A stretch of DNA of 64,000 nt from Polaromonas sp. (GTDB taxonomy: Bacteria > Pseudomonadota > Gammaproteobacteria > Burkholderiales > Burkholderiaceae_C). The translations under genes and the position numbers were made by a program. This document shows, in pieces, positions 25,509 through 34,840 of this stretch. The stretch lies in assembly GCA_030654695.1 (NCBI GenBank), contig JAURWY010000016.1, positions 1 to 64,000 of the forward strand, read 5' to 3'. Positions within the stretch are counted from its first letter, which is position 1. Each line of letters begins with the position of its first letter. The notes under the pieces are model-generated. The model searched no databases. It saw only the letters and a program-made list of their open reading frames with translations, and had not been told where the DNA came from.

Positions 25509-26597
25509 TTATCCTTGTGTGGCGCTTTGGTTGCCGCTTAGGTTGACGATTTGATGAGCGCTTGGATTGAAGCCTTGCGCGAAATAGGCGCGCAAGTATT
25601 CAACCAAGCACTGCACCGCCTTCGGCACCTGCGCCGACCACGGCCGCAGGGCGTAAATACGGTCGCCAAAAAAGCCTTGGACTTGCCAATCGGGCAAGAC
25701 TCGCACCAGCGGCAACTCGCCGTCGGTGTTGGCTGGCGGCAGGCTGAAATCGGGCAGCAGGCCAATGCCCAAACCGGCCAAGAGCGCGTCGCGCAAGACC
25801 TCACTGTTGTTGGCCTTGAGTGAGCCACGGATGTTGACGCCGACGCGTTCATCGGCTGGCGGGGCAACGCTGGCGACTGAAGTCGTCGTGGTGATTGCGG
25901 CTTTGGCCGTTGTGCGCAGACGGCGCTTACCCGCTTGGGCGGTGACCTCAGCGCTATTTGAGTTTTTGGCAAAAGTCCAGCTGCTTGAATGGCCGCCGCC
26001 CAGATACAGCAAGCAGTCATGCGCGCTGAGCTCAGACGGATGCGTCGGCACGCCGCGCGCCGCCAAATACGCCGGGCTGGCCATCAGCACCGAGCGGGTT
26101 TCGCACAAGACCCAAGCGACATGGGTTTCAGGCGGCGTGTTGGTGTGGCGGATCGCCAAGTCAAAGCCTTCATTGGCAAGGTTCACAAAACGGTCGGTCA
26201 GTTCCAACTCGATGTGGATCTCGGGAAAGCGCTTCAGAAAAGCCGCCACGCACGGCGCCAGATGTTGCCGCCCCAGCGCCACCGGCGCGGTGACGCGCAC
26301 CAAGCCGCGCGGCGTACCGACCAAATCTTTGACAGCGGTGTAACTCTCACTGATACGCCCAAAGGCCGGCAGCATGTCATTCACCAGCTGTTGGCCGGCT
26401 TCCGTCAGGCCGACCGAGCGCGTGGTGCGCCGCACCAGCAACACCCCAGCTGAGCGCTCCAGCTCGCTGATGCGCATGCTGGCTGAGGCTTTCGACACGC
26501 CCAAGCGGCGCGCAGCCTCGGTGAAGCTGCGCGTGGCGGCCAGCACGGTCAACAAATGCAAGTCCGCCAGCAGGGGTGAGAGTTGGTCGGTAGCCAT
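25509..26597 (-). CDS. LysR-type regulator with low-complexity insertion, divergent from mmsA
   Basis: LTTR of 362 aa, about 60 longer than usual. The HTH (SFTEAARRLGVSKASASMRI) and the first part of the effector domain (GLVRVTAPVALGRQHLAP) place it in the CrgA/AaeR-like branch. Between SSSWTFAKNSN and the strand VGVNIRGSLKANNSEVLRDA there is an extra Thr/Ala-rich segment of about 35 residues (KRRLRTTAKAAITTTTSVAS), and the C-terminus carries a 20-residue tail. Both are unusual, but the frame is open and the flanking family motifs intact, so it is probably functional. It is divergent from mmsA across a spacer holding a perfect palindrome, likely its binding site. Confidence 0.88.
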   Translation of the reverse strand: MATDQLSPLLADLHLLTVLAATRSFTEAARRLGVSKASASMRISELERSAGVLLVRRTTRSVGLTEAGQQLVNDMLPAFGRISESYTAVKDLVGTPRGLVRVTAPVALGRQHLAPCVAAFLKRFPEIHIELELTDRFVNLANEGFDLAIRHTNTPPETHVAWVLCETRSVLMASPAYLAARGVPTHPSELSAHDCLLYLGGGHSSSWTFAKNSNSAEVTAQAGKRRLRTTAKAAITTTTSVASVAPPADERVGVNIRGSLKANNSEVLRDALLAGLGIGLLPDFSLPPANTDGELPLVRVLPDWQVQGFFGDRIYALRPWSAQVPKAVQCLVEYLRAYFAQGFNPSAHQIVNLSGNQSATQG

Positions 26598-26622
26598 GCC
26601 AAGAGATTAGCAGAACTGGCCT

Positions 26623-26646
26623 CATTGTTCATTTATTTGAACAATG
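26623..26646. promoter_or_regulatory. Perfect 9-bp palindrome between LysR and mmsA, candidate LysR operator
   Basis: CATTGTTCA (26623-26631), 6-base spacer, TGAACAATG (26638-26646): exact inverted repeat in the 139-base divergent spacer. TTGTTCA/TGAACAA arms resemble sites bound by LysR proteins of the CrgA/AaeR branch. Function is inferred from position and symmetry. Confidence 0.6.
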
Positions 26647-26736
26647 TAATCACAAATAAGGGCGTTATCAAAACGCTTGTAGACGCCTAGACTGGCCCTC
26701 ACAAGCCAAGATCAGTTCACCCACCAAGGATTCAAC

Positions 26737-28263
26737 ATGACCACGACCGCCACCACCCCCAGCACCATTGGCCACCATGTCGGCGGCCGCGTAGTCGCTG
26801 GCACATCTGTCCGCCAGCAAGACGTTTTCAACCCCGCCACCGGCGCTGTGACCGCCCGCGTCGCGCTGGCCAACGCAGCAGACGTGAACGCTGCCGTCGT
26901 CGCTGCCAAGGCGGCTTTTCCGGCTTGGTCAGACACGCCGCCGATCCGCCGCGCCCGCGTCATGTTCAAGTTCCTGGAGCTGCTGAACCTGCACAAAGAC
27001 CAGCTGGCGCACCTCATCACCGCCGAGCACGGCAAGGTCTTCACCGACGCGCAAGGCGAAGTGGCACGCGGCATCGACATCGTCGAATTCGCCTGCGGCA
27101 TTCCGCAATTGCTCAAGGGCGACTTCACCGACCAAGTCAGCACCGGCATCGACAACTGGACGCTGCGCCAGCCGCTCGGCGTGGTGGCGGGCATCACGCC
27201 GTTCAACTTCCCAGTGATGGTCCCGATGTGGATGTTCCCAGTGGCGATTGCCGCCGGCAATTGCTTCATCCTCAAACCCAGCCCGATCGACCCTAGCGCC
27301 AGCCTGTTCATGGCTGATCTACTTAAGAATGCCGGCCTGCCGGATGGCGTGTTCAACGTCGTGCAAGGCGACAAGGAAGCCGTTGACGCGCTGCTGGTGC
27401 ACCCAGATGTGCATGCGATTTCCTTCGTCGGCTCGACGCCGATTGCCAACTACATTTATGAAACCGGCGCGCATCACGGCAAGCGCGTGCAAGCGCTGGG
27501 TGGCGCCAAAAACCACATGGTCGTGATGCCGGACGCCGACCTCGACCAAGCCGTCGACGCACTGATTGGCGCGGGCTACGGTTCAGCCGGTGAGCGCTGC
27601 ATGGCGATCTCAGTCGCCGTGCTGGTCGGCGATGTGGCCGAGCGCCTGCTGCCTAAGCTGCAAGCACGCGCCGAACAACTCATCATCAAAAATGGCGTCC
27701 ACCTCGACGCCGAAATGGGCCCCATCGTCACCGCCGCCGCGCACCAGCGCATCACCGGCTACATCGACTTGGGCATCCAAGAAGGCGCGACCCTGCTGGT
27801 CGACGGCCGCAGCTTCACAGGCGCACAAGCCGGCGCAGGTTGCGAGAAAGGCTTCTGGATGGGCGGCACGCTGTTCGACAACGTCACCCCCGAGATGCGC
27901 ATTTACAAAGAAGAAATTTTTGGCCCGGTGCTGGGCTGCATGCGCGTCAAAGACCTGGCCGAAGCGATCAACCTGATCAACGCACACGAGTTCGGCAACG
28001 GCGTGAGCTGCTTCACCCGCGACGGCAACGTGGCGCGTGAATTCAGCCGCCGTATTCAGGTCGGCATGGTCGGTATCAACGTGCCGATCCCCGTGCCGAT
28101 GGCTTGGCACGGCTTTGGTGGCTGGAAGAAAAGCCTGTTCGGCGACATGCACGCCTACGGCGAAGAAGGCGTGCGTTTTTACACCAAGCAAAAGTCCATC
28201 ATGCAGCGCTGGCCCGAGAGCATCGGCAAGGGTGCGGAGTTTGTGATGCCGACGGCGAAGTGA
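26737..28263 (+). CDS. mmsA: CoA-acylating methylmalonate-semialdehyde dehydrogenase
   Basis: Aldehyde dehydrogenase of 508 aa that converts methylmalonate semialdehyde (valine and thymine catabolism, myo-inositol route) to propionyl-CoA using CoA and NAD. Family-specific text: [39 protein letters not shown], the [16 protein letters not shown] base region (Asn replaces the usual Glu as in MmsA), the catalytic Cys in [18 protein letters not shown], and [20 protein letters not shown] at the C-terminus. AAGGA precedes the ATG. It is a single gene here without mmsB; the divergent LysR probably controls it. Confidence 0.95.
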   Translation: MTTTATTPSTIGHHVGGRVVAGTSVRQQDVFNPATGAVTARVALANAADVNAAVVAAKAAFPAWSDTPPIRRARVMFKFLELLNLHKDQLAHLITAEHGKVFTDAQGEVARGIDIVEFACGIPQLLKGDFTDQVSTGIDNWTLRQPLGVVAGITPFNFPVMVPMWMFPVAIAAGNCFILKPSPIDPSASLFMADLLKNAGLPDGVFNVVQGDKEAVDALLVHPDVHAISFVGSTPIANYIYETGAHHGKRVQALGGAKNHMVVMPDADLDQAVDALIGAGYGSAGERCMAISVAVLVGDVAERLLPKLQARAEQLIIKNGVHLDAEMGPIVTAAAHQRITGYIDLGIQEGATLLVDGRSFTGAQAGAGCEKGFWMGGTLFDNVTPEMRIYKEEIFGPVLGCMRVKDLAEAINLINAHEFGNGVSCFTRDGNVAREFSRRIQVGMVGINVPIPVPMAWHGFGGWKKSLFGDMHAYGEEGVRFYTKQKSIMQRWPESIGKGAEFVMPTAK

Positions 28264-28348
28264 GTTTTCAGCTTTAAACCTTTAACGCCGTTACCATGCG
28301 CATGAGAGACCTGTTGGTCATGTTTTTGCCAACAGTCCTTAGCTACTC

Positions 28349-28799
28349 ATGTCGCCACCCAAAATCATCATCATTGCCGGACCGAACGGTGCGGGAAAAA
28401 CGACTTTTGCAAGGGAGTTTCTGCCGCGTGAAGCTGGCTGCCCAGTGTTTGTCAACGCAGACTTGATTGCGGTTGGGCTGTCACCTTTTGCTCCGGAGAA
28501 GGCCGCCATTCAGGCCGGCCGATTGATGCTGAATATCATCGCCCAACATGTCGAAAAAAGGGCGAGTTTCGCGTTTGAAACAACCTTGGCAGGCAAAATC
28601 TATGCACGCCACATACCCGCGTGGCGGGCGCAAGGCTACAAGGTGACGTTGTTATTTTTGAGTTTGCCCTCAGCCGACATCGCCGTTCAACGGGTGGCCG
28701 AGCGCGTTCGTCAACGTCTACCGCCCACTGGTCGATCAGTGGGCTCTTTATGACAACTCAGGCGACCAACCTGTTTTAACGGATTGGAGCGACGCGCCT
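28349..28799 (+). pseudogene. Zeta-toxin-like P-loop kinase, disrupted by internal out-of-frame deletion
   Basis: The reading frame opens well: KIIIIAGPNGAGKTTFAREF (Walker A), VFVNADLIAVGLSPFAPEKA, FAFETTLAGKIYARHIPAWR and VTLLFLSLPSADIAVQRVAER, all typical of the chromosomal zeta-toxin-like family. After VAERVRQ the frame turns to RLPPTGRSVGSL and stops at 28753. The expected C-terminus appears in another frame: FVNVYRPLVDQWALYDNSGD, then QPVLTDW. The family segment normally between (RxGGHxVPExVIRRRF) is missing, so about 20 codons were lost out of frame. The remnant frame reads straight into the next small gene. The ATPase core is intact, so a shortened protein could still be made, but a functional kinase is unlikely. 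Confidence 0.72.
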
Positions 28800-29009
28800 A
28801 TGAACACCTCTCACCATATCAATGAGCCTGAGCCTGACTACGGGATGCCACCGATGTCGATGGATGCCGACTTGAAGGGCTCCTTTGCCGCGATTCAGCG
28901 CGCCGCGCTACAAGCTAGGCAGCTGGCCGTGCAGACCGGAACGGACTTGATCGTCGTCCGGGACGGGCAGCTTGTTCGTGTGTCGCCCAAAGACGTTCGC
29001 CGTTCATAA
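28800..29009 (+). CDS. Small protein downstream of zeta-toxin-like gene (putative partner/antitoxin-like)
   Basis: A 69-aa ORF (MNTSHHINEPEPDYGMPPMS...). Its second half, AAIQRAALQARQLAVQTGTD followed by LIVVRDGQLVRVSP, resembles small proteins that accompany zeta-like P-loop genes in proteobacteria. It has no DNA-binding or membrane features. It starts within the frame of the broken toxin's C-terminal remnant, so it may be expressed alone or could once have been separated by a lost stop. If this is a toxin-antitoxin-like pair, the kinase is degraded and this gene is the surviving partner; antitoxin activity is not shown. Confidence 0.55.
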   Translation: MNTSHHINEPEPDYGMPPMSMDADLKGSFAAIQRAALQARQLAVQTGTDLIVVRDGQLVRVSPKDVRRS

Positions 29010-29059
29010 CCTGCACAGAACGACGGGAATCAGCCGACGAGGTCAGCGATACTGAGCCG

Positions 29060-30643
29060 ATGAATCGCCGATTCCCCGCATTAACCTCCTTAACCGCCCT
29101 CACTTCGTGGTCTGCTTGGTGCATGGCTCTGGTGATGGCCCTTGTCAGCGCCCCCAACTTCGCCGCACAAGCAGCCAACGACACCTTGCGCATCGGCTCC
29201 AAGCGTTTCACCGAGTCCTACATCCTTGCGCAGGTGCTAGCGCAAACATCAGCGCCGCACATGCTGACTCCGCCCGCCGTTCTGCAAGGCTTGGGCAACA
29301 CAGCCATTGTTTATGCGGCGCTGCGCGCGGGCAGCATTGACCTGTACCCGGAGTACATGGGCACCATCAGCCTAGAGATCCTTCAGCGTAAAACGCCGAT
29401 GTCGATAGAGGCCATGAACACGGCGCTGGCGCCGCTGGGTTTGGGCGCCACCATTCCGCTGGGTTTCAACAACGGCTATGCACTGGCCATGCGCGAAGAC
29501 AAGGCACAGCGCCTTGGCATCACCTCGCTCAGCGACCTGGTGAAGCACCCGGCGCTGAAGCTCGGCCTGTCAAACGAATTCATGGGCCGTGCCGACGGTT
29601 GGCCGGAACTGGCTCAGCGCTATTCGGCGCCGCAGGTGCCGGTGGCGCTGGACCACGGCTTGGCGTATGACGCGATAGCGCAAAACCAAGTCGATGTGAT
29701 CGACATCTACACCACCGACGCGAAGATTGACCACCTCGGCCTGAGCGTGCTGAAGGACGACTTGGCTTACTTTGCGCGCTATGACGCCGTGCTGCTGTAC
29801 CGGCTAGACGTGCCCGCGCGATTTCCCCAAGCGTGGGCGGCGCTGGAAAAGCTGAGAGGCAGCATTGACGAGAAGGCCATGATTGCGATGAACGCGCGGG
29901 CCGAGTTACAGGGCGTGGCTTTTGATGTGATTGCACGCGACCATCTCGCGTCTAAGTCAGACGCTGCACCTACCGCAACGACGGGAACGGCGGGAACAGA
30001 TACCGACCCGGGTCAACGCGGCTTCTGGGCCAAGTTGTTCGGGCCCGACCTGGCGCGGTTAACGCGGCAGCACTTGGCGCTGACCTTGATGGCGCTGGGC
30101 GGCGCTGCGCTGCTGGGCATTCCGCTGGCAGTCTGGGTGTTTCCTCACCCGCGCCTGCGCGCCGTGGTGCTGGGCGCTGCCGGCCTGCTGCAAACCGTGC
30201 CCTCACTGGCCATGCTGGCGATGCTGATTTCTGCGCTGGGCCTGATTGGTACGCTGCCCGCACTGATAGCCCTGATGCTTTACGCCCTGCTGCCCATCAT
30301 GCGCAACACCGTCACCGGCCTGGGCGAAGTGCCCATCGGCCAGCGCTTGGCGGCTCAAGCGCTGGGCATGACAGCCGGACAAGTGATGCGAAAGGTCGAG
30401 CTGCCGCAAGCACTGCCGTCCATCATCGCGGGTGTGCGCACGGCGACGTCGATTGCGATCGGCACGGCGACCATTGCCGCCTTCATTGGCGCGGGTGGTT
30501 ACGGTGAACGCATCGTCACTGGCCTGGCCCTGAACGACGGCCAGATGCTACTGGCCGGTGCCCTGCCCGCCACGTTGCTGGCGCTACTGAGCGAGGCACT
30601 GTTTGAGACCGTGGAGCACCTGATGCGGGAGCGCAAAGCCTGA
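29060..30643 (+). CDS. Osmoprotectant/glycine-betaine-type ABC transporter, binding protein fused to permease
   Basis: A 527-aa fusion. Residues about 1-43 form an export signal ending NFAAQAANDTLRIG; residues 45-295 are an OpuAC/OsmF-type binding domain (IGSKRFTESYILAQVLAQT, GLGNTAIVYAALRAGSIDLYPEYMGT, AQNQVDVIDIYTTDAKI). A short linker follows, then a permease domain of 5-6 helices from about residue 325 with the ATPase-docking EAA loop AAQALGMTAGQVMRKVELPQ and GAGGYGERI near the end. It would import quaternary amines such as betaine or choline. No ATPase gene is adjacent: the next gene is convergent beyond a terminator. The fusion order (binding protein first) is known in this family. Confidence 0.88.
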   Translation: MNRRFPALTSLTALTSWSAWCMALVMALVSAPNFAAQAANDTLRIGSKRFTESYILAQVLAQTSAPHMLTPPAVLQGLGNTAIVYAALRAGSIDLYPEYMGTISLEILQRKTPMSIEAMNTALAPLGLGATIPLGFNNGYALAMREDKAQRLGITSLSDLVKHPALKLGLSNEFMGRADGWPELAQRYSAPQVPVALDHGLAYDAIAQNQVDVIDIYTTDAKIDHLGLSVLKDDLAYFARYDAVLLYRLDVPARFPQAWAALEKLRGSIDEKAMIAMNARAELQGVAFDVIARDHLASKSDAAPTATTGTAGTDTDPGQRGFWAKLFGPDLARLTRQHLALTLMALGGAALLGIPLAVWVFPHPRLRAVVLGAAGLLQTVPSLAMLAMLISALGLIGTLPALIALMLYALLPIMRNTVTGLGEVPIGQRLAAQALGMTAGQVMRKVELPQALPSIIAGVRTATSIAIGTATIAAFIGAGGYGERIVTGLALNDGQMLLAGALPATLLALLSEALFETVEHLMRERKA

Positions 30644-30648
30644 ATAAA

Positions 30649-30672
30649 AAACGGCACCCTAGGGTGCCGTTT
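30649..30672. terminator. Bidirectional terminator between osmoprotectant transporter and glcB
   Basis: AAACGGCACC-CTAG-GGTGCCGTTT, a perfect 24-base palindrome with an A-run before and T-run after, between two convergent genes (5 bases after one stop, 19 after the other). A typical shared intrinsic terminator. Confidence 0.93.
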
Positions 30673-30691
30673 CCACGTCAGCTCAATACGC

Positions 30692-32908
30692 TCAAACCGA
30701 GCCAGCCTTGACCTTCAAACGCCAAGCATGCAACAGCGGCTCGGTGTAGCCGCTGGGCTGCTCCAGCCCCTTGAAAACTAAGTCGCAGGCCGCTTTGTAA
30801 GCCGCGCTGGTAGCAAAGTTACCGGCCATCTTTTTGTACAGCGGATCACTTGCGTTTTGCTTGTCAACGACCGCAGCCATGCGCTCAAAGGTGGCTTGAA
30901 CTTGCGCCTTCGTCACCACGCCGTGCAGCAACCAGTTGGCGATGTGTTGACTCGAAATACGCAGGGTGGCACGGTCTTCCATCAAGCCGACGTTGTGGAT
31001 GTCTGGCACTTTGGAGCAGCCCACGCCTTGGTCAATCCAGCGCACCACGTAGCCCAAAATACCTTGTGCGTTGTTGTCGATTTCTTGCTGCTTGTCGGCA
31101 GCGCTCCAGTTCGGCGTAGCCGTCACCGGCACGGTCAACAAGCCCGTGAGCAGGCTCTCGGCCTCCTTGTTGGCGTTGATTTTCTCCATGTCTTTTTGCA
31201 CATCGCTGACCAGCACCTGGTGGTAATGCAGGGCATGCAAAGTGGCGCCGGTCGGGCTGGGCACCCACGCGGTGTTGGCACCGGCCATCGGGTGACCAAT
31301 TTTTTGTTCCATCATGGCCTTCATCAGGTCTGGCATGGCCCACATGCCTTTGCCGATTTGTGCTTTGCCGCGCAGACCGCAGCTCAAACCGACCAGCACG
31401 TTGTTGCGCTCATAGGATTGAATCCAGGCGCTGGATTTCATGTCGCCCTTGCGGATCATCGGGCCGGCATACATGGCGGTGTGCATCTCGTCGCCGGTGC
31501 GGTCCAAGAAGCCGGTGTTGATGAAAGCAACGCGGCTTTTGGCAGCGTCAATACAGGCTTTTAAGTTGACGCTGGTGCGGCGCTCTTCGTCCATGATGCC
31601 GAGCTTGACAGTGCTGTCTGGCAGACCCAGCATTTTTTCAACGCGTGAGAAAAGTTCGTCGGCAAAAGCGACTTCAGCCGGGCCGTGCATCTTAGGTTTG
31701 ACGATGTAGACCGAGCCCTTGCGCGAGTTGCGAATGGCGTCTTTGGCGCTGCGCTTGAGGTCATGCATGGCGATGGTGGTGGTCACCACAGCATCCAAAA
31801 TGCCTTCTGGGATTTCGCGGGTTTCACCTTTTTTGTCGGTGTACAAAATCGCTGGGTTCGTCATCAGGTGGCCGACGTTGCGCAGGAACATGAGCGAGCG
31901 GCCGTGCAGCACGACCTTCTTGCCTTTGCCGGCAGGCGGCGTGTAGACGCGGTCTGGGTTCAGGCCGCGCGTCAGGGTTTGGCCGCCTTTTTCAAAGCTT
32001 TCAGTCAGCGTCCCTTGCAAGATGCCGAGCCAGTTGCTGTAGGCCAGCACTTTGTCGTCGGCGTCAACCACGGCCACCGAATCTTCGAGATCCAGAATCG
32101 TCGAGAGTGCCGCTTCAAGCACCAAGTCGCTGACGCCGGCTGGATCGCTTTTGCCGATCAGGGTGCTGCGGTCGATTTGAATGTCGAGGTGCAGGCCGTT
32201 GTGTTGCAGCAGCACCGCGCTGGGCTTGCTTGGCTCACCTTGGTAGCCGGCGAGTTGTTTTGCATCGGCCAAGCTGGTGTTGCTGCCGTCTTTGAGTTTG
32301 ACAGCCAGCTTGCCGTCTTTGATGCGGTAGCCAATCGAGTCAAGGTGCGAGCCTTTGCGCAGCGGTGCGGTGCGGTCGAGTACGTTGCGGGCGTAGGCAA
32401 TGACCTTGGCACCGCGTTTGGGGTTATAGCCCTTGCCTTTTTCGCAGCCCTTGTCTTCAGAGATCACATCGGTGCCGTACAGCGCGTCATACAAAGAGCC
32501 CCAACGTGCGTTGGCGGCATTCAGGGCGTAGCGTGCATTCAGCACCGGCACCACCAACTGCGGGCCAGCTTGCACAGCGAGTTCGGCATCGACCTTGGTG
32601 GTGGTGATGCGGACTTTTTTAGGCACCGCGTTGAGGTAGCCGATTTTTTCCAGAAAGGCGCGATACGCCGGCATGTTGGTGATCGGGCCGGGGTTGGCCT
32701 TGTGCCAAGCATCTTGCTCAGACTGCAAGCGGTCACGCTCAGCCAGCAAGGCGATATTTTTAGGCGATAGGTCAGCGACGATAGCGTCAAAGCCTTTCCA
32801 AAAAGCGGCGCTCTTGACGCCAATGCCGGGCAACACGCGCTCTTCGATGAACTGGTACAGCGGCGTGGCGACTTGCAGGCGGTGGCTGGGGGTACGTTCT
32901 GTGGACAT
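30692..32908 (-). CDS. glcB: Malate synthase G
   Basis: Condenses glyoxylate with acetyl-CoA to malate; 738 aa, the length of isoform G. Recognised by [20 protein letters not shown], the [15 protein letters not shown] and [20 protein letters not shown] segments, [38 protein letters not shown] and ALHYHQVLV near the C-terminus. The ATG at 32908 ([11 protein letters not shown]) has GGAG 8 bases upstream; the track start at 32932 lies before that site. It is 73 bases downstream of a haloacid dehalogenase gene on the same strand. It serves glycolate/glyoxylate assimilation and, with isocitrate lyase elsewhere, the glyoxylate shunt. Confidence 0.96.
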   Translation of the reverse strand: MSTERTPSHRLQVATPLYQFIEERVLPGIGVKSAAFWKGFDAIVADLSPKNIALLAERDRLQSEQDAWHKANPGPITNMPAYRAFLEKIGYLNAVPKKVRITTTKVDAELAVQAGPQLVVPVLNARYALNAANARWGSLYDALYGTDVISEDKGCEKGKGYNPKRGAKVIAYARNVLDRTAPLRKGSHLDSIGYRIKDGKLAVKLKDGSNTSLADAKQLAGYQGEPSKPSAVLLQHNGLHLDIQIDRSTLIGKSDPAGVSDLVLEAALSTILDLEDSVAVVDADDKVLAYSNWLGILQGTLTESFEKGGQTLTRGLNPDRVYTPPAGKGKKVVLHGRSLMFLRNVGHLMTNPAILYTDKKGETREIPEGILDAVVTTTIAMHDLKRSAKDAIRNSRKGSVYIVKPKMHGPAEVAFADELFSRVEKMLGLPDSTVKLGIMDEERRTSVNLKACIDAAKSRVAFINTGFLDRTGDEMHTAMYAGPMIRKGDMKSSAWIQSYERNNVLVGLSCGLRGKAQIGKGMWAMPDLMKAMMEQKIGHPMAGANTAWVPSPTGATLHALHYHQVLVSDVQKDMEKINANKEAESLLTGLLTVPVTATPNWSAADKQQEIDNNAQGILGYVVRWIDQGVGCSKVPDIHNVGLMEDRATLRISSQHIANWLLHGVVTKAQVQATFERMAAVVDKQNASDPLYKKMAGNFATSAAYKAACDLVFKGLEQPSGYTEPLLHAWRLKVKAGSV

Positions 32909-32981
32909 GATTTCTCCTAAAGACAGATTCAAAAACGAGGACTAAAAAATTAAAAATAAAACCAGCGATCGAGCTCAAGCT

Positions 32982-33710
32982 TCAGCGCTCAAAAAAGGCC
33001 AATACATCGCGCAGGTTACTGCCAGTGCGCACAGGCTGCGTGCCGAGTTCTTCAAACGGTAACTTATAGCGGTTGACCCACAAGGTTTGGTAGCCAAACC
33101 AAGTGGCACCCAGCGCGTCCCAACTGTTGCAACTCACAAAAACCACTTGCGACGCAGGTAAACCCAGCGCATCGGTGCCGAGTGCATAGGCATCAGGGTG
33201 CGTCTTGTACTGTCGAATGCGGTCCACGCTCAGCACGTGGTCGAGCAGGCCCTCAAGCCCTGCGCTGCGGACAGCGATGCCCAACATCTCAGGGTCACCG
33301 TTGCTCAAAATACCGGTGACGATGCCGCGCGCTTTCAGCGTTTGAAGCACCTCACGATTTTCCGGAAAAGCCGACAGATGGCGGTACTGGTTCATCAGCT
33401 GTTGCTCGGCTTCCGACGTCAGCGTCAAACCCAAGCGCTTGCAAGCGTAGCGCAGACCGGCTTGTGTGAGCGCCCAAAAAGGCTGGTAGACCGACTCGCG
33501 TTGAGCCCCAAGTTTGCTGGTGGTGACCAAGCGCGTGTACTCAATTTGCTTGTCGCGCCACAGCACGCTGAGTGCCTGACCCTGGCCCGGAAACAGCTGC
33601 TCGGCCAGCAAGCCAACGCTGTACACATCAAACAGCGTGCCGTAGGCGTCGAACAGCACCGCAGTGGGAAGTTGCGGCGCAGCAGCGGGCCGAGGGCGAG
33701 TTTTGTCCAT
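32982..33710 (-). CDS. Haloacid dehalogenase type II (L-2-haloacid dehalogenase family)
   Basis: HAD-superfamily hydrolase, 242 aa. The nucleophile Asp is in AVLFDAYGTLFDVYSV (about residue 21), the Ser of motif II in ILSNGDPEML, the Lys in RQYKTHPDAYALG and motif IV in VFVSCNSWDALGATWFGY; the S-N-x-W-D pattern is characteristic of L-2-haloacid dehalogenases rather than phosphatases. It would convert L-2-haloacids (or monohaloacetates) to D-2-hydroxyacids. It is 73 bases upstream of malate synthase G on the same strand, so the product of haloacetate hydrolysis, glycolate, could feed glyoxylate use. Many family members act on other substrates, so dehalogenation is not certain. Confidence 0.88.
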   Translation of the reverse strand: MDKTRPRPAAAPQLPTAVLFDAYGTLFDVYSVGLLAEQLFPGQGQALSVLWRDKQIEYTRLVTTSKLGAQRESVYQPFWALTQAGLRYACKRLGLTLTSEAEQQLMNQYRHLSAFPENREVLQTLKARGIVTGILSNGDPEMLGIAVRSAGLEGLLDHVLSVDRIRQYKTHPDAYALGTDALGLPASQVVFVSCNSWDALGATWFGYQTLWVNRYKLPFEELGTQPVRTGSNLRDVLAFFER

Positions 33711-33889
33711 GTACTGACTGTATTAGATACACGACCGAAGATTAATCGCCATGGATAGGATTTATCTGTGACTTTTTGGGCCGTAATCTAGGCGGCGGGC
33801 GGGTGCGTACAGATTGCTGAAACAATAGTGCAGCGCTAAATCCCTCGCCCAGACCACCCATTGAAATTCACGAGACCCCGCCTGTGCCC

Positions 33890-34840
33890 ATGCAACAAGC
33901 CTTTCTTTCCCCGCCACCCCAAGTGTTGATCAGCGAAGTTGGCCCGCGCGACGGCCTGCAATCGGTCAAAGCGATCATGCCGACGGCCGACAAAAAGCGT
34001 TGGATCACCGCGCTCTACGAAGCCGGTCTGCGTGAAATCGAGGTCGGCTCTTTTGTGCCGGCCAAGCTGCTGCCGCAACTGGCCGACACCGCAGACGTGG
34101 TGGCGCACGCGCTGACGCTGCCCGGCCTGATGGTGATGGCGCTGGTGCCAAATTTGCGCGGTGCCGAAGCGGCTTTGGCGGCCGGCGTGCACAAGCTCAC
34201 CTTGCCGGTCTCGGCCAGCCATGCGCATTCCTTGGCCAACGTGCGCAAGACACCACAAGAGATGCTGCAAGAAGTGCGTTTGATTGCAGCGTTACGCAAG
34301 GACAAAGCCCCGCAGATCGGCCTGGAAGTCGGCATCTCCACTGCCTTTGGCTGCACCCTGCAGGGCAGCGTGCCTGAGGACGATGTGATCCGCTTAGCCG
34401 CCCAATGCGTGGCCGCTGGCGCGGACGACGTCGGCCTGTCTGACACCACCGGCTACGCCAACCCAGCGCAAGTGCGCCGACTGTTCAAACTCCTGCGCGC
34501 TGAGCTGGGCCAACATGCCGGTGCCGCGCACATGCACAACACACGCGGCCTCGGGCTGGCCAATTGTCTGGCCGCTTACGACGAAGGCGTGCGCACCTTT
34601 GACGCCTCGCTCGGCGGACTCGGCGGCTGCCCTTATGCGCCCGGTGCCTCGGGCAATGTGGTCACCGAAGACCTGGTTTTCATGTTTGAAGCCATGGGTA
34701 TCCGCACCGGCCTGAACCTGACCCGGCTGATGGCAGCACGTGAGCCACTGCGTGCTGGCTTACCCGGTGAGCCGCTGTACGGCATGACGCCCGAGGCGGG
34801 GTTGCCCAAAGGTTGGAATACCGGAGCGACACATGACTGA
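33890..34840 (+). CDS. Hydroxymethylglutaryl-CoA lyase family protein
   Basis: TIM-barrel lyase of about 316 aa in the HMG-CoA/citramalyl-CoA lyase branch of the DRE-metallolyases. The N-terminal metal motif is ISEVGPRDGLQSVK, the His pair appears in GAAHMHNTRGLGLANCLAAY, and the catalytic-Cys loop in GGLGGCPYAPGASGNVVTED. It cleaves a 3-hydroxy-3-methylacyl-CoA to acetyl-CoA plus a keto acid or acetoacetate. I use the ATG at 33890 rather than GTG 33884. Its stop overlaps the start of a CaiB-type CoA transferase by 8 bases, so a CoA-transferred substrate such as an itaconate, citramalate or meglutol-type acid is likely. The exact substrate is unknown. Confidence 0.9.
   Translation: MQQAFLSPPPQVLISEVGPRDGLQSVKAIMPTADKKRWITALYEAGLREIEVGSFVPAKLLPQLADTADVVAHALTLPGLMVMALVPNLRGAEAALAAGVHKLTLPVSASHAHSLANVRKTPQEMLQEVRLIAALRKDKAPQIGLEVGISTAFGCTLQGSVPEDDVIRLAAQCVAAGADDVGLSDTTGYANPAQVRRLFKLLRAELGQHAGAAHMHNTRGLGLANCLAAYDEGVRTFDASLGGLGGCPYAPGASGNVVTEDLVFMFEAMGIRTGLNLTRLMAAREPLRAGLPGEPLYGMTPEAGLPKGWNTGATHD

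Noticed and set aside
31685-32770. 361-aa plus-strand ORF opposite glcB
   Set aside because: Shadow of malate synthase G.
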